Of a DNA stretch of 64,000 nt, positions 1 through 10,915 are shown in pieces. The notes beneath the pieces were generated by a model. That model was not told the origin of the DNA, did no database searches, and saw only the letters and a list, made by a program, of their open reading frames with translations. How positions within the stretch are numbered: position 1 is the stretch's first letter; every line of letters starts with the position of its first letter. The stretch spans positions 186,001 to 250,000 of the forward strand of contig BDIU01000099.1 of the NCBI GenBank assembly GCA_002118135.1. The letters are read 5' to 3'. Position numbers and translations under genes: made by a program. This DNA is from Trebouxia sp. TZW2008 (lineage: Eukaryota > Chlorophyta > Trebouxiophyceae > Trebouxiales > Trebouxiaceae).

Positions 1-3
1 TAC

Positions 4-3000
4 CTTCTTCTTGGCAAGGTGTCTACGCACATACTTCTGGATGGTGACAGCCGCCTGCAGGAATCTGGCCTGAAGGGCAGCCCTGGCAGCGGCCTTGCGG
101 CCTGCAGCTGTTGTGCGGCGGAATCTGGTGCGCACCAGCCACATACGCACCCAGCTCTGAACGAGAGTTGCCCTGCGATGCCTGCAGCACAACAACTGTG
201 ATAGTGAGACTAGGACCCATTAGCATTGAGCGTCATTATCATCAAGTTGGTGATCATCAAAAAATATGAGAATTATGATACAGAGCAGAGGTAGTAGCAG
301 CACTAGGAGAACTATCACTATGACACAGGTAGAAACAGGGACAACGATGATGCTAGTGACATTGCTGACAAACAAAGTTCTGTGCAGATAAGATGTTGGA
401 GCATGCCTGTGGCTTTCTAAGAATGTCCATAGCTGAAAGATGTGTCATGAGCCTACCTTCTGTGTAGCACAAAAGCCTTCCTCTGTTGATACATGCGCCA
501 GCTGGCTGCAATTTTGGCAGCTGCCGCTTCATATCTGCGGGCTCTGGCAAGGCGGCGTGCCAACAGACCCCTCCAGGCAGCCTGCAACCCACCCACACAG
601 TTACATTACAGACAGACAAACAGACAGACAAACAAACCGGCAGGCAGACAGATCGACAGACAGACAATGAATGGAACCCCCTGGTTTTCTGGGCTGATCA
701 ACTGCTCAAATGCTCTCAGAAACACAGCAACGCACATATACGAAACTTCAGCAGCATGTAATGGCTGTGCACTGCATTGCACAGGCTGGCTTGAACATCA
801 GAGCTGCCAGAATTGACTGCAACTGCATTTGCGATGTACGTTAGCGGTCAGATACAGCACTGCGCAGCCTAACACCAAAGTGAATTGGACTTTGGGCGAT
901 GCATTGAACTCCTCCACTAGCTATGAGTTTTTATGCTTGCATCAGCAGGGCAAGCACAGGTTGGACAAAGGTACCTGAATTTTGCTGGCAGCAGCACGTA
1001 TCCTGCGCAGCTCCCTGCGCACAGCCATGCCCCGATAGGCTGCTTGAATGGTGACAGCAGATGCTGCTAACCGTGTGCCTCTGGCTCCCTACACAATCCA
1101 GACGACTCAGGCACTGCTTCAGCTAATAGTGACGTCATGATCAACGTCAAAACCGGTTTTCACACTGATCAACATCATGTTGATGTTGATCATCGCGACT
1201 CATTTTGCCAGACTGGCTTGTCTGACATAATTGTTGCATGCAGTTGGATGATGTCTAGGAACAGCCCGCGGCTGAGACCACCCTACGGGCGCCATAGTCT
1301 TGCATCTCAAATCAGCACTAAGAGGCATTGTTGCTTTGGTGGTAATCTTGACACGCCGCAAGCTTTGTAATCTGCTGTTGCAGAATGGCTAGAGACTAGG
1401 GAGAAATGCATGCAAATACGCACCTCAAGTTGTGCAAGCTGGCCAGCCCTGAGGAACACCCTAGTCTTGCCCATCTGCCAGCCCATGATCTTGACTGCCT
1501 GCAGGACCTTGCGGGAGATTTCTGCAGCTTCAGCTTCCTGTAAGGCAAGCAGAAGCTATTCGACATACTGGATGGACATCCTGGCTTTTGCATTTTGCCA
1601 TCTCTTACACTATGTATCTCCGTTCAGCTAGTTGTAAAGCCATGAGGCTTTACACTATCAATCAATTATACTGAAATATCTAGACTGCTGAGTGTATACT
1701 TAGGCGATGAGATAATCATCAACCAATCACTGCATTGAGGTTGTCTTGTAGCCGACATTGAAATAAATGTGTTATCTGAACACCACCCACTTTGGGATAT
1801 CGCTCTTGCCCTGATTTGTTACAGTGGTTTGAGAGCTTAGTTCCCTCCTCCTGCTGCACGCAGCGCATGTCCGATAGCTTACACTTTACACACGGTAATC
1901 AAACTTTGTTGAATCATTTGCAGAGCCTGCTGCCAGGGCGGACACACTGCGTGACACCTTTTCCAGGTCGTGCTGATAGTACAGTCAACATGCCTGGTGA
2001 AGGTCAATCAACATCTCAGCAACAGGCGCAGCATACAGGGTAGACCCGAATGCTCAGATGCAAGAACAGGGGCAATTGCAAATTCAGCAGCCGGCTCAAC
2101 AGCAAGTGGGACAGCATCAGCCTGTACTTGACATGGCAACTTTGTGATATTCCAGTACCAGACTGGTGAAGGTTGCCATATCCAGCTTTGGCACAGTCAC
2201 AGGCTGTTGCTGTTGCACTTGCTGCTGAGCCGGCTGCTGAGTTTGCAGTTGTACCGGTTGTTGCATCTGAGCATTCGGGTCTGCGTCCCGACTTGTGGAT
2301 ATCGCTGCTGCGCTGAATTGTTACACTGGTGTTACAGTTGTAACATGTGTGTGCTGCATGCCACAGCATGCACTGCTTACATGTTTGCAGCCACGAGGTT
2401 GATACAGGACTGCAAGCCGAAGACTTTCTGCATACTGCAACAAATATGTGATATCGGACTGCACTGCCCCTGCACATGTATACACAGATTGGCTGAAACA
2501 ACCTACACGTTGAATGCTTCAGATGAATCATTGATAAGCACATGAATCAGTGTCGAGCTTAACCAAAAAATAATTTGGTAATGCCTCACAGTTTGCCACG
2601 CAAGTGAAATAGCAGGTCCAGACAGACCTGCAGGGTTTCTGGGTCAAGATGCCTGTAGGCGCCTCGTCCACTGGCCAGCAGGATGTTGTAGCGCATGGCA
2701 AACGGTCTGAAAGCTTTGCGTGTGGGGAAGCCAGCGCAGGCAATGCGCACTGCCTCCAGCACACCGCCTGCCCGCAGCTGTTCAAGAACATAGTTGGGAT
2801 TGAGGCTGCCGGGCTGTGACTCTGGATTTGGCTTGATACACCTGCAGCAGCAAGTGACAAAGCTTTAGTGCAGGCAACGCGCACTGCCTCCAGCATGCCG
2901 CCTGCCCACAGCTGCTCAAGGACATAGTTGGGGTTGAGACTGCTGGGCTGTGACTTGGATTTGGTTTGATGCCCCTGCAGCAGCAAACAGCAAAGCTCAG

Positions 3001-6000
3001 TGCTAGCATGTGGAAAAGACAGCTGGGCCACATGCTAGTGTACTGCTCAGATGGAGGGCTGGCGGCTGCATGTTGTGAAATTGGGGAGGCAATTCCGTCA
3101 GACTGAGCTGACCAGCCCTGCAGCAAGACATTAGGCATCAGCTGGACACGTTCAAAGACAGGTTCAAGTGTGCCTGCCCTGCATAGAGAAGCCGGTTTGT
3201 AGTTTGTAGCTGCCTCTGAGCTGCCATGCTAGCATGCCCAGCATGTGGCGTTGGGATGGGCTAGAGGCACTCAGGACATGATATATCAAGCGCATCACAT
3301 CATATCACATGCAAACATACTGAGGTCCCAAAATCAACAATGCAAACTACAATGTCTGTTGTTGAGGGCAAAATCTGGTGACAAGGGATTACTTGATCTC
3401 ACCTGATGAAGTGGGGCTGACACTGGTTCAGGATGGTCATGAGGCCCTGCAGCTGCTTGCGGAAGCGGGCCCCCACGCTATTCAGCTTGTAGGAGCTCTT
3501 ACCTCCCCGGGCAATGCGAGAGGGCGGGCCAGCTGCTGCGCTGTCAATGCTGTCTGTGTCCTCAAACAGCTCCCTACATGCAGCGAGCTAGATTCAAGCC
3601 AAAGGTTTGCAGGATCTTTACAACTCAGGCCTGGTCCACCAATCATGCAAAAGCCATTCAATTTGACGCTGCTTTAGCCCCAGGGCCATGTGAGAGGGCA
3701 GGCCAGCTGCTGCACTGTCAGTGCTATCAGTTTTGTCAAATGCTCCCTGCAGAGGACAGATGCATTTAGGAGATGCACATGACATCAGACCTAGGACCCA
3801 GGTACATGTCCTGAGGATATTGGCATGCAATAGAGGGTGCTTGTTAGTGAATGTTGCATGTTGCGAGAGTTGCACACTGGCCGCATCAGAATGCTTGCAC
3901 TGCTTCTCGCTTGCGTGCACAGCCCTGACGCTTTTTGATACTGCAGAATGAACGCAGAGGGTGAAGACACTTCACAATAGGGCCTGCCTAGTTGTCATGA
4001 CGCAGCATCCTTGATGAAGCCACACTGGACGATATCTGTGTGCTCAATTGTGCATGCTGGAATTAAGGTCAAGGCGCTTAAACATCATAAGTGCCTACCT
4101 TGCAAATGCAAACCCAGACGCCTTCAAGAGGGCTGCATGCTCAGCAATGACAAAGTCCTTGTTCTTGTCCATGAGCAGCAGGCTGCTGTAAGTGACCTTG
4201 CCAGCATAGTGGTCTACTGAGAAACCGTGGGCTGGGTGCTTGGGGGCGTCAAACCTAGGGCGGCCATTGAGACGAGTCCGTACAGTATGCGCTAGGTCCT
4301 GCAAGCATTTACAGCTCAGGTTGCGCTGAAGAACTTGCACCCTTGTTGCTCGTCTCCCTGCCAGTGGACAGACAGGCACCCTGCTGTGTACGCTGCATAC
4401 AATGGATTTACAAGGACAGTGCCACAGCAAGCTGTAAACATGCTTGAATTGCCTGTTCACAACAGACCATTGCAGGTAGTACAATGCAGACTTGAGAGGA
4501 GAGGAAGCGATGCGCAAGGCATGCACAACTTTGAGAGGTCTATGCCCAAGATTTGAGTCAGAGTTAAATATCAGCATCAAAACACAGCCAACTGCTGACC
4601 TGGTATGTGGCCCTAGGCAAGCGGCAGGCTTCATCAATGAGGGGGAAGACAGCCAAGGAGGGGTTGACAGGGGACCCCTCCAGCAGGTCTAGGCAGTCCT
4701 GGTTGTCAATGAACTCCACATAGCTCCAGTCAATGCCCTCAGCAGCATACTCCTCCTGTGCCAGTTTGTGAATGGTCAGGAATCTGCTGACTGTTTAGAT
4801 TGTTGGCTTCCTGTCTAACAAGTCTGCCTTGTCAATGTATGCAGGATGCAGCACATAAACAAGGGTGCCAGCTCAGTCAAGACCCAGTCTAATATGAGAC
4901 GTTAGAGCTTGACAAGCTCAAATGCTTGAGCATCTGAAGTCATGCAGGATGCTGAGAGAACGTGAGATGATAGCATCAGGTCCAGTGCACCTTGAGGCTT
5001 TTGTCAAGCCCACACTGACCCATCGACGGAAGCTCAGCTATGCACACTGCTTCACTACAGGAACCAGTTGTTGGCACAGGTGTAGGAGCAATTGCCAGGC
5101 AACAATTGGCTGGAACATCATCAAACAATTTGCTGTGACCAGGCAATACTGATGTGGAGCCTCACAGTACACTCGTTGGCAACCATGGGTTGTTATGTTG
5201 CAGGTGCTGACCTGCTCTCCTTTGAAGACATGCTGGTTGAACTGCTGCTGCAAGCGTTCATTGGCCAGATTGATACATAGCTGCTCAAAGCTGTTATCCT
5301 TGAAGCTCTCAAAGCCATATATATCCAGAATGCCGATGGTGCGCTCAGATCGCTGCCCTGAACCTGCACAAGCAGCCAACTTTGCGCCTTGACAACACCA
5401 ATTAAGCATTTACACAGCTTGTCAGCAATGCTAAGAGAAGCAGGGTGCAACTCACTTCTGACCCAACAAAAATATATCAAGCGCCCAGTAACACATCCCA
5501 GTCTCCCGATGGAAGCAGAATGGGAAGAGTGACACAATACACCTCACAGGGGTGTACTTTGGCAGTGACGCAGAGCAATAGCTGCTGAGACCAAGACCTC
5601 CTTTCTTGATAACCAAGTGGCATGCACAAGATGCCACTGTGAGCTTGGCGTGAACCTCAAATTGAACGCAAACTGCTCTGAGCAGCAAACAGTGAGCACT
5701 CACCAATTGCAGAAATCTTGCGGTTGATGGCAGCCACCAGCCAGTCAAACAGCTTGGCGTACAGGTTTTTGGCCAAGGCATCCCTGGAGACAGAGGAGGC
5801 CTCTGCATCCAAGTTTTTCACAATGCGCTCTCCCATGGTCTCAATGGCGCGTGTTGTCAAGGCCATCATCAGTTGGTCGGGTGTCACCTGCACACCAATG
5901 CTCGTTTTGCCTGCCCAGCTCCTGTGAAGTCACAGCTTCTGTCTCTCAGAAGACATTGCTTGAAGGCAATTGCTGACCAGCTTTGACACAGAGTCAAAGC

Positions 6001-9000
6001 CTGAATAGGGATCTGTGACAGGGTGGTGCAGCAGCAACAGTGGCAACAGCAATTGCAGTGGCAGCAGATTCAAAAGGTCATAGTTAACAGCAACACCAGC
6101 AAACATGTGATCCATCAGCAGCAGCAAAATAGCAAGAACTTTGATGCCACACAAACTGTCACAGGGTACTGTTGAAGCGTTGACATTGGCGCAGCGTGAG
6201 CACCAACGCATATGCTGCGTACAAGCTGCATTGCCATGCATTTGCATTGATGCGATGTTTGTGCCCTGCTGCACATTGCTTTCCTGGGAGCACTCCCTTG
6301 TCAATGGCAGTCTTTGCCCATGCCAAGCAGACTTATGTATGCATGTGATGCACAAGTACAATAATCTGGCTGACCTGCATGAGATGGGAGACGGTATACA
6401 TGGCGTCCTCAGACTTCTCATCTAGCAGCTCTGCATTGTCCATATCCCCCTGCTGGAAGCTGATGTTGCCGAGATGCAGCACACTGGCCACTGTTGCCAG
6501 CACTGCGTTACGCTCCTGCACATGAATGTGAAGTCATGAAGCATGTATCCTGCACAAGCAATGGGTGCAACACAAACCAGTTGGCTGGAAGCTGGTGTTG
6601 TCAAGATGCAGCACACTGGCCACTATTGCCAGTACAGCATCAACCTCCTGCACATTGATACAGACAATGAGACATGTGAGGACGATCAATCAATCAAGAA
6701 TGGCCACAGGCTCCTGACTCAACTGAACCAGCAACCAGCAACCAGCCCTTCTGAGGTAGGGCTGCTTTGCAAATAGTGCAAGCTTGCAGACATTCATTTG
6801 CCAATGCATGGGGACAACATGCTAGCACACAGTGAATGTGAAACAAAGAGGGTGCATAGGCGCAAATTGATTGTCTCATCCATTGCTTGAAAATTGACGT
6901 CAAAGACATGATGTGATGCTGAAATGTGATGCGTGAATACAGTGCTGCACGGGCAATGGCTTACTGCTTGATTGAGGCCAACAATTGCCATGGCGTCCAT
7001 TGTGTCTCTGAAAGCCTCTCCATCATCAACATCAGTCAAGCTGAAGGTCTCACTGCCAGAAAGGTAGTTGAAGGAATTCCACCCTCTCTCAAGCCTGCAG
7101 CCATGCATCTGTTGTCACAACGCTTGCGTTCGCCTCTCAACTGTCCAGTCATTCCTTTGGAAACCCGCGCAAAGGAGAGCATTGTTATCAAGCTTCAAGC
7201 TGCAAAATAGGTTTCAGCATGTCAAGCAAAGGAAAACATTCTGAAGGCATCCCTGAGTGATGTATCACGAGCTCTGGAGGGTCTGGTATGAGCCAAACAG
7301 GCAGATTGAATGCCCTAGTGGTTGGCTTGTGGCGTTGTACACCAGGCAAATAGAAGGTGATTTTTTGTTGCTCACACAGAGATGCTCTGGGCGGTGCTGC
7401 GTGACCTAGGTCATGCTGTGAGCGATTTGGCAATGCTAGATCTGGCAGGACTGACCTAAGATGGCGTCTGAGGTCAGGTGGGGCTCCAGCACACAGCTGG
7501 TAGAAGATATGATAGGAGCGCTCTGGCGTGTTGACAGACACAACCCTGGAGCGCTCCAGCAAGTAGGTGGAGATGGCAGCACCAGTCACTCTGCCGCCAG
7601 CATCAAAGGAGATCTCGGTGAACTTGCCAAAACGGGAGGAATTGTCATTTCTTGACGTCTTGGCATTGCCAAATGCTTCCAGCAAGGGGTTGGACTCCAG
7701 TACCTGTAAAGTCAGGAAAATATCTCTGTGAGGTTGCCAAAATGGGAGAAAGTGATAGATCTTGACATCCTTCCATTGCCAGATGCGTCCAGCCAGGGGT
7801 TGAAGACCAACACCTGCAAGGTCATCACTGGTGTGTTGCTTGCAGCAAGCGCCTCTGTGAACTTGCCAAAATGGGAGAAGCTGCCGTTGTGGGAAGTCTT
7901 GGCGTTGCCAGACGCCTCCAACAGGTTCAAAGCAAGCTACAGGATTGCAAGACGCAAGACTTTTGGATAATTTGAGCGCAGCTCACACAGTTGGCCTCTT
8001 AGCATGATCTCGAGCTGAGCAGAGGAGCAGAGCGCTCCTGCTTGCAAGCTTGCATTGCCTCATCCTGCATGCATCCATGCATCAGACTGATGTTGCATGC
8101 ACTGCCCCATGCCTAGGCTGTGCAGCACCGCTGGTCAGTAATAAGGCGCCTCAAACCCTGTACTCTCTATCCGGCCGACATGATCACTGCTCCAGTTTTG
8201 AGTGACAAGCAATTGCAGCCCGATGACCCGGTGTCGCAAGATTGTTTTGATGAGTTGCCCAATCTCCGCCCTGTTTTTGTCTGACATTACCACTGCTCCA
8301 GGCTTGAGTGACATGAAACTGCTGCCCCATGTCTAGGTGTTGCAAACTTGCTGCAAACAGGTGTCCAACATCTGCCCTTATCCTGTCTGACCCAAGCCAG
8401 TGCTCCAGGCCTTGGTGACATATGACTGCTGCCTCTCGCCCAGATGTTGTAACATCACTATGACTAGATGCCCAATGTCTGGTTGCTGCAAGAGATCTGC
8501 TCTGTTTCTGTCTGACATGACATCAGTGCCCCAATTTGGACGCTGTCCTGTGAGTCAGATGTAAATCGCAAGCAATTGTATGCCTCAGCAAGTGAGTCAA
8601 GTGGCTGTGAAGCTGTCTGTAGCTGAGGCTGTGCTGGTCCACGCTGAGCTGTTTGCTGAGCTGCCAATGTTGGTCACAAGCGATGATGCTCAGGAAATGA
8701 GCATCAAGATATGAGGCACCCATGTTTGGTGGACATGAGATCAGAAACCCATGCCTAGCAGCCACCAAATGCCTTGTATGACTGGATGCCACAAGACCAG
8801 TGCATAGGTAGCTATTGCAGTACCTGTTCCTCTACTGGTGCGGTGTTTGGTTTGCCTTGCCCCTGCAGCATTGGCCGAGATGCTGTGGTCTGTGCAGGCG
8901 AGGCACGATGCGCCAAGTACTGCATCACCATCTTAGCGCTTTCTGTCTTTCCAGCTCCTGACTCTCCACTGATCAGAATGGCCTGCCGCTGCTCATCTAT

Positions 9001-10010
9001 CATCATAGCGTTGTATGCCTGCAGGCAAGGTTTAGTTGTCAGACATCACCTACCATCATGGCATTGTATGGCTGCTGGCCAGGTTGACTTTCCATACATG
9101 ACACTTGGGCCAGACATACGCTGTCATTGTGTGCTGTTGTCAACAGGATGACGCAAAATGGTTGGGCTGTGTATGTATGCTGAGACAGCAGGCATGCAGC
9201 TTGCACGTGGGCACATTGCCTGATGCTATGCAGCACTTGCTGATACGTGCTTTGCTGGGCAGCCAGCTCAGCTGGAACAGCCTGCATGCCAAGTAATGAA
9301 GCAGTGCTGGATGTACCTGTTCAGCAATGGCATACACATGAGGGCTGAGCTCTCCTAGGGCCACATTTCTGTATTGTGCCATCATGCGTGCCCCATACAA
9401 GTGCCTGAGCCGCTTGTGTGGGTTGGCCTGAAGACACAAGTCTTGATCAGCTTACAGCAAAGGCAGGTTCAGATGTGAGGCGCTGCAAACAATCAAAAGC
9501 AAGACCATGCATGCGCATACCGCTATCAGTATGTTGCCACTGTATGTGTAGATGAGATCAAGCCCATATCTCACACGAAGAGTCTGCAGAATCCTGTGTG
9601 TCCACCAGATCAATCAGCATCATCTGTCACAATGGTGACTGATGATTGCTGAAGCTTGCTGAGGCATCAATTGTATGCGCGCATGCTTCGCAGGATGCGA
9701 TCATGCATGCGTACCCAGGTTCATGCAGAAAATCGCTTTTGACCAAATCATCCACCGTGTCATCCCTCTCATTTTGCAGAGGACAATCTGATGCTTTCAA
9801 CGCCAGATTATGATTCTCCTCTGTTTGGACCTCGACAAGACTGGTGCCATTCTTTTCAGTAGACACAGATGTGACACTGCCTTTGACCCAGCGTGCTGCA
9901 CCTTTTCTGCCCAGGGCGTCCGCAGGGCCCTTGACTGGCACCCATACTTGAGCGCCAGCATGATATACTGCTGTTTGTGCTGTCTGCTTACTGGCTTGGA
10001 CCAGTGACAT
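4..10010 (-). CDS. Class XI-like myosin heavy chain, 5' part (runs off left edge)
   Basis: Actin-based motor for organelle and vesicle transport. Seventeen exons join in phase to give 934 codons: 10010-9715, 9593-9521, 9427-9317, 9018-8824, 7703-7456, 7094-6965, 6515-6375, 5887-5704, 5363-5212, 4755-4600, 4298-4099, 3573-3403, 2841-2628, 1537-1424, 1088-975, 581-457, 181-4. Visible are an SH3-like N-terminus (about 20-65), P-loop GESGAGKT (178-185), switch I NDNSSRFG (244-251), switch II DIYGFE (473-478), an SH1-helix/converter region to about 780, and at least five IQ motifs (800-934). The residue 16 before DALAK is Glu418, fitting the TEDS rule. The short N-terminus and five or more IQ motifs favour class XI over VIII. 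A GT donor at positions 3-2 shows the gene continues leftwards into its tail. Start is the only ATG before the SH3 region. Several introns hold decayed exon copies. Confidence 0.95.
596..667. repeat. Degenerate (CAGA)n microsatellite
   Basis: Tetranucleotide run with CAGA/CAAA variants in the intron before myosin exon 16. It produces spurious low-complexity ORFs on both strands. Confidence 0.9.
2040..2300. repeat. Foldback (inverted repeat) in a myosin intron
   Basis: About 85-bp arms (roughly 2042-2122 and 2205-2290) are near reverse complements; for example GACCCGAATGCTCAGATGCA on the left is matched by its complement on the right. The centre is about 80 bp. It lies in the intron between myosin exons 13 and 14. 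It could be a MITE or a head-to-head duplication. A direct partial repeat of its flank (GGATATCGCT) occurs near 1797 and 2298. Confidence 0.8.
2868..2990 (-). pseudogene. Decayed copy of myosin exon 13
   Basis: Minus-strand reading matches the first ~35 codons of exon 13 ([17 protein letters not shown] against [17 protein letters not shown]), with the preceding TGCAG acceptor. It sits immediately upstream of the functional exon and is cut short after the conserved segment. Confidence 0.85.
3659..3760 (-). pseudogene. Decayed copy of myosin exon 12
   Basis: Matches the 5' half of exon 12 ([15 protein letters not shown] against [15 protein letters not shown]) about 90 bp upstream of it. The conserved 3' half of the exon is missing. 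Confidence 0.8.
6582..6655 (-). pseudogene. Decayed copy of myosin exon 7
   Basis: Reads [17 protein letters not shown] against [17 protein letters not shown] of exon 7, with its own AG acceptor. It is cut off after about 22 codons. Confidence 0.85.
7728..7937 (-). pseudogene. Two decayed copies of the start of myosin exon 5
   Basis: Copies at about 7728-7812 and 7848-7937 resemble the segment of exon 5 carrying switch I ([20 protein letters not shown] against [20 protein letters not shown]). Both lack the NSSR core, so neither could encode a working motor. They lie in tandem directly upstream of the intact exon. Confidence 0.88.
8150..8540. repeat. Intronic tandem repeats, period about 110 bp
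   Basis: Four degenerate units, each with a TGTCTGACAT-like block followed by a CACTGCTCCAG-like block, near 8160, 8275, 8383 and 8505 in the 1.1-kb intron between myosin exons 4 and 5. No exon sequence was recognised in them. Confidence 0.65.
9050..9085 (-). pseudogene. Fragment of myosin exon 4
   Basis: Minus strand has an AG acceptor followed by a YNAMM-coding stretch, matching the first codons of exon 4, then a donor-like GTAGGT. Too short to be an exon in its own right. Confidence 0.6.
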
Positions 10011-10915
10011 GCTTCCGCTGAGCTGAAATCGGCTTCACAGGCCAAGCTCAGGCCCTGATTACGCGATACTTGACAGGCTGCTGGCAAAGCAAAGACTTGT
10101 CACTACGTTCAAATCACGACGGTATGTCCTCAGCTCTGCCGGGGCTGACGGCAGGCAAGAGATGGTTTTGCACAGAAGCTAATTTTTTACTGCGTCATTG
10201 CGAGGGACCATGCCCCTGCCCGGGCGAGCATGTCGTCATGACATATCAAACATTTTCACGCATCTGAGAGGTCGCGCTGATACAGCTTGGCCGGCGTCGG
10301 CATGTCCATTGATGCAGGTAGGGTGATCAGCGACAACACCTGGCAGGCAACTAAATTCTGAAGTTGACCAGGTGTTCTTTGACCCCTCCATAAATTGGGT
10401 TGGAGGTCAAGCTTTGGCAGGACGGTCTTTAGGTCACGGGAAGGGGTCTTTTAGGTTGTCGAACCCTTGCGAAATTGGCACGATCGAGAGGAGTGAGGAG
10501 ACACAGGTTACAGTACCATAGAATCCTTGCGTCTGTGCACGCGGCGTTCGCCACAAACGAGTTCGTGACCAGAGCCAAGCCCAGGTGTTCCCCTCTGTCA
10601 AATTTGTACTCATCCCAGCTCAGCCTGCTACAGTTGGACTTGCCTACTGCGTTTTCAAGCCGTTTCGGCGCATACGACGCTCCCACCCAGCAACATCGTA
10701 GCCGAAATCCAAACTTCTGGCACAGGTGCTGTCTTCAGTGGTCTTGATAGCAGTGCACGGTACTCAAGGTGCTAGGTGTGCCTGTTAAATCCTGCCACGA
10801 CCTGACTTTTTAGTGAATACTCAGCACTGTTGCTCCACTCGCATTTCGAGGTGCTACGCTTTGCCTGACTTCATGCTTGTATGCTTCAGGTGGCAAGCCA
10901 TCACTGCTGTTGGCC
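10011..10915. promoter_or_regulatory. Divergent intergenic region, myosin and Crinkler-like gene
   Basis: About 900 bp between the myosin start (minus) and the first good ATG of the plus-strand gene. No supported ORF. It holds CCTCCA/TGGAGG arms around an AT-rich loop at about 10384-10405. Promoters for both genes are expected here by position only; an upstream non-recognised exon of the plus-strand gene is possible. Confidence 0.4.

Noticed and set aside
353..667. Cys-Leu-Ser-Val repeat ORF
   Set aside because: Translation of the (CAGA)n tract opposite myosin exon 16.
2016..2545. Two overlapping ORFs (175 and 133 codons) on opposite strands with similar Leu-Ser-rich peptides
   Set aside because: They come from the two arms of the foldback; no start context or homology, and they sit in a myosin intron.
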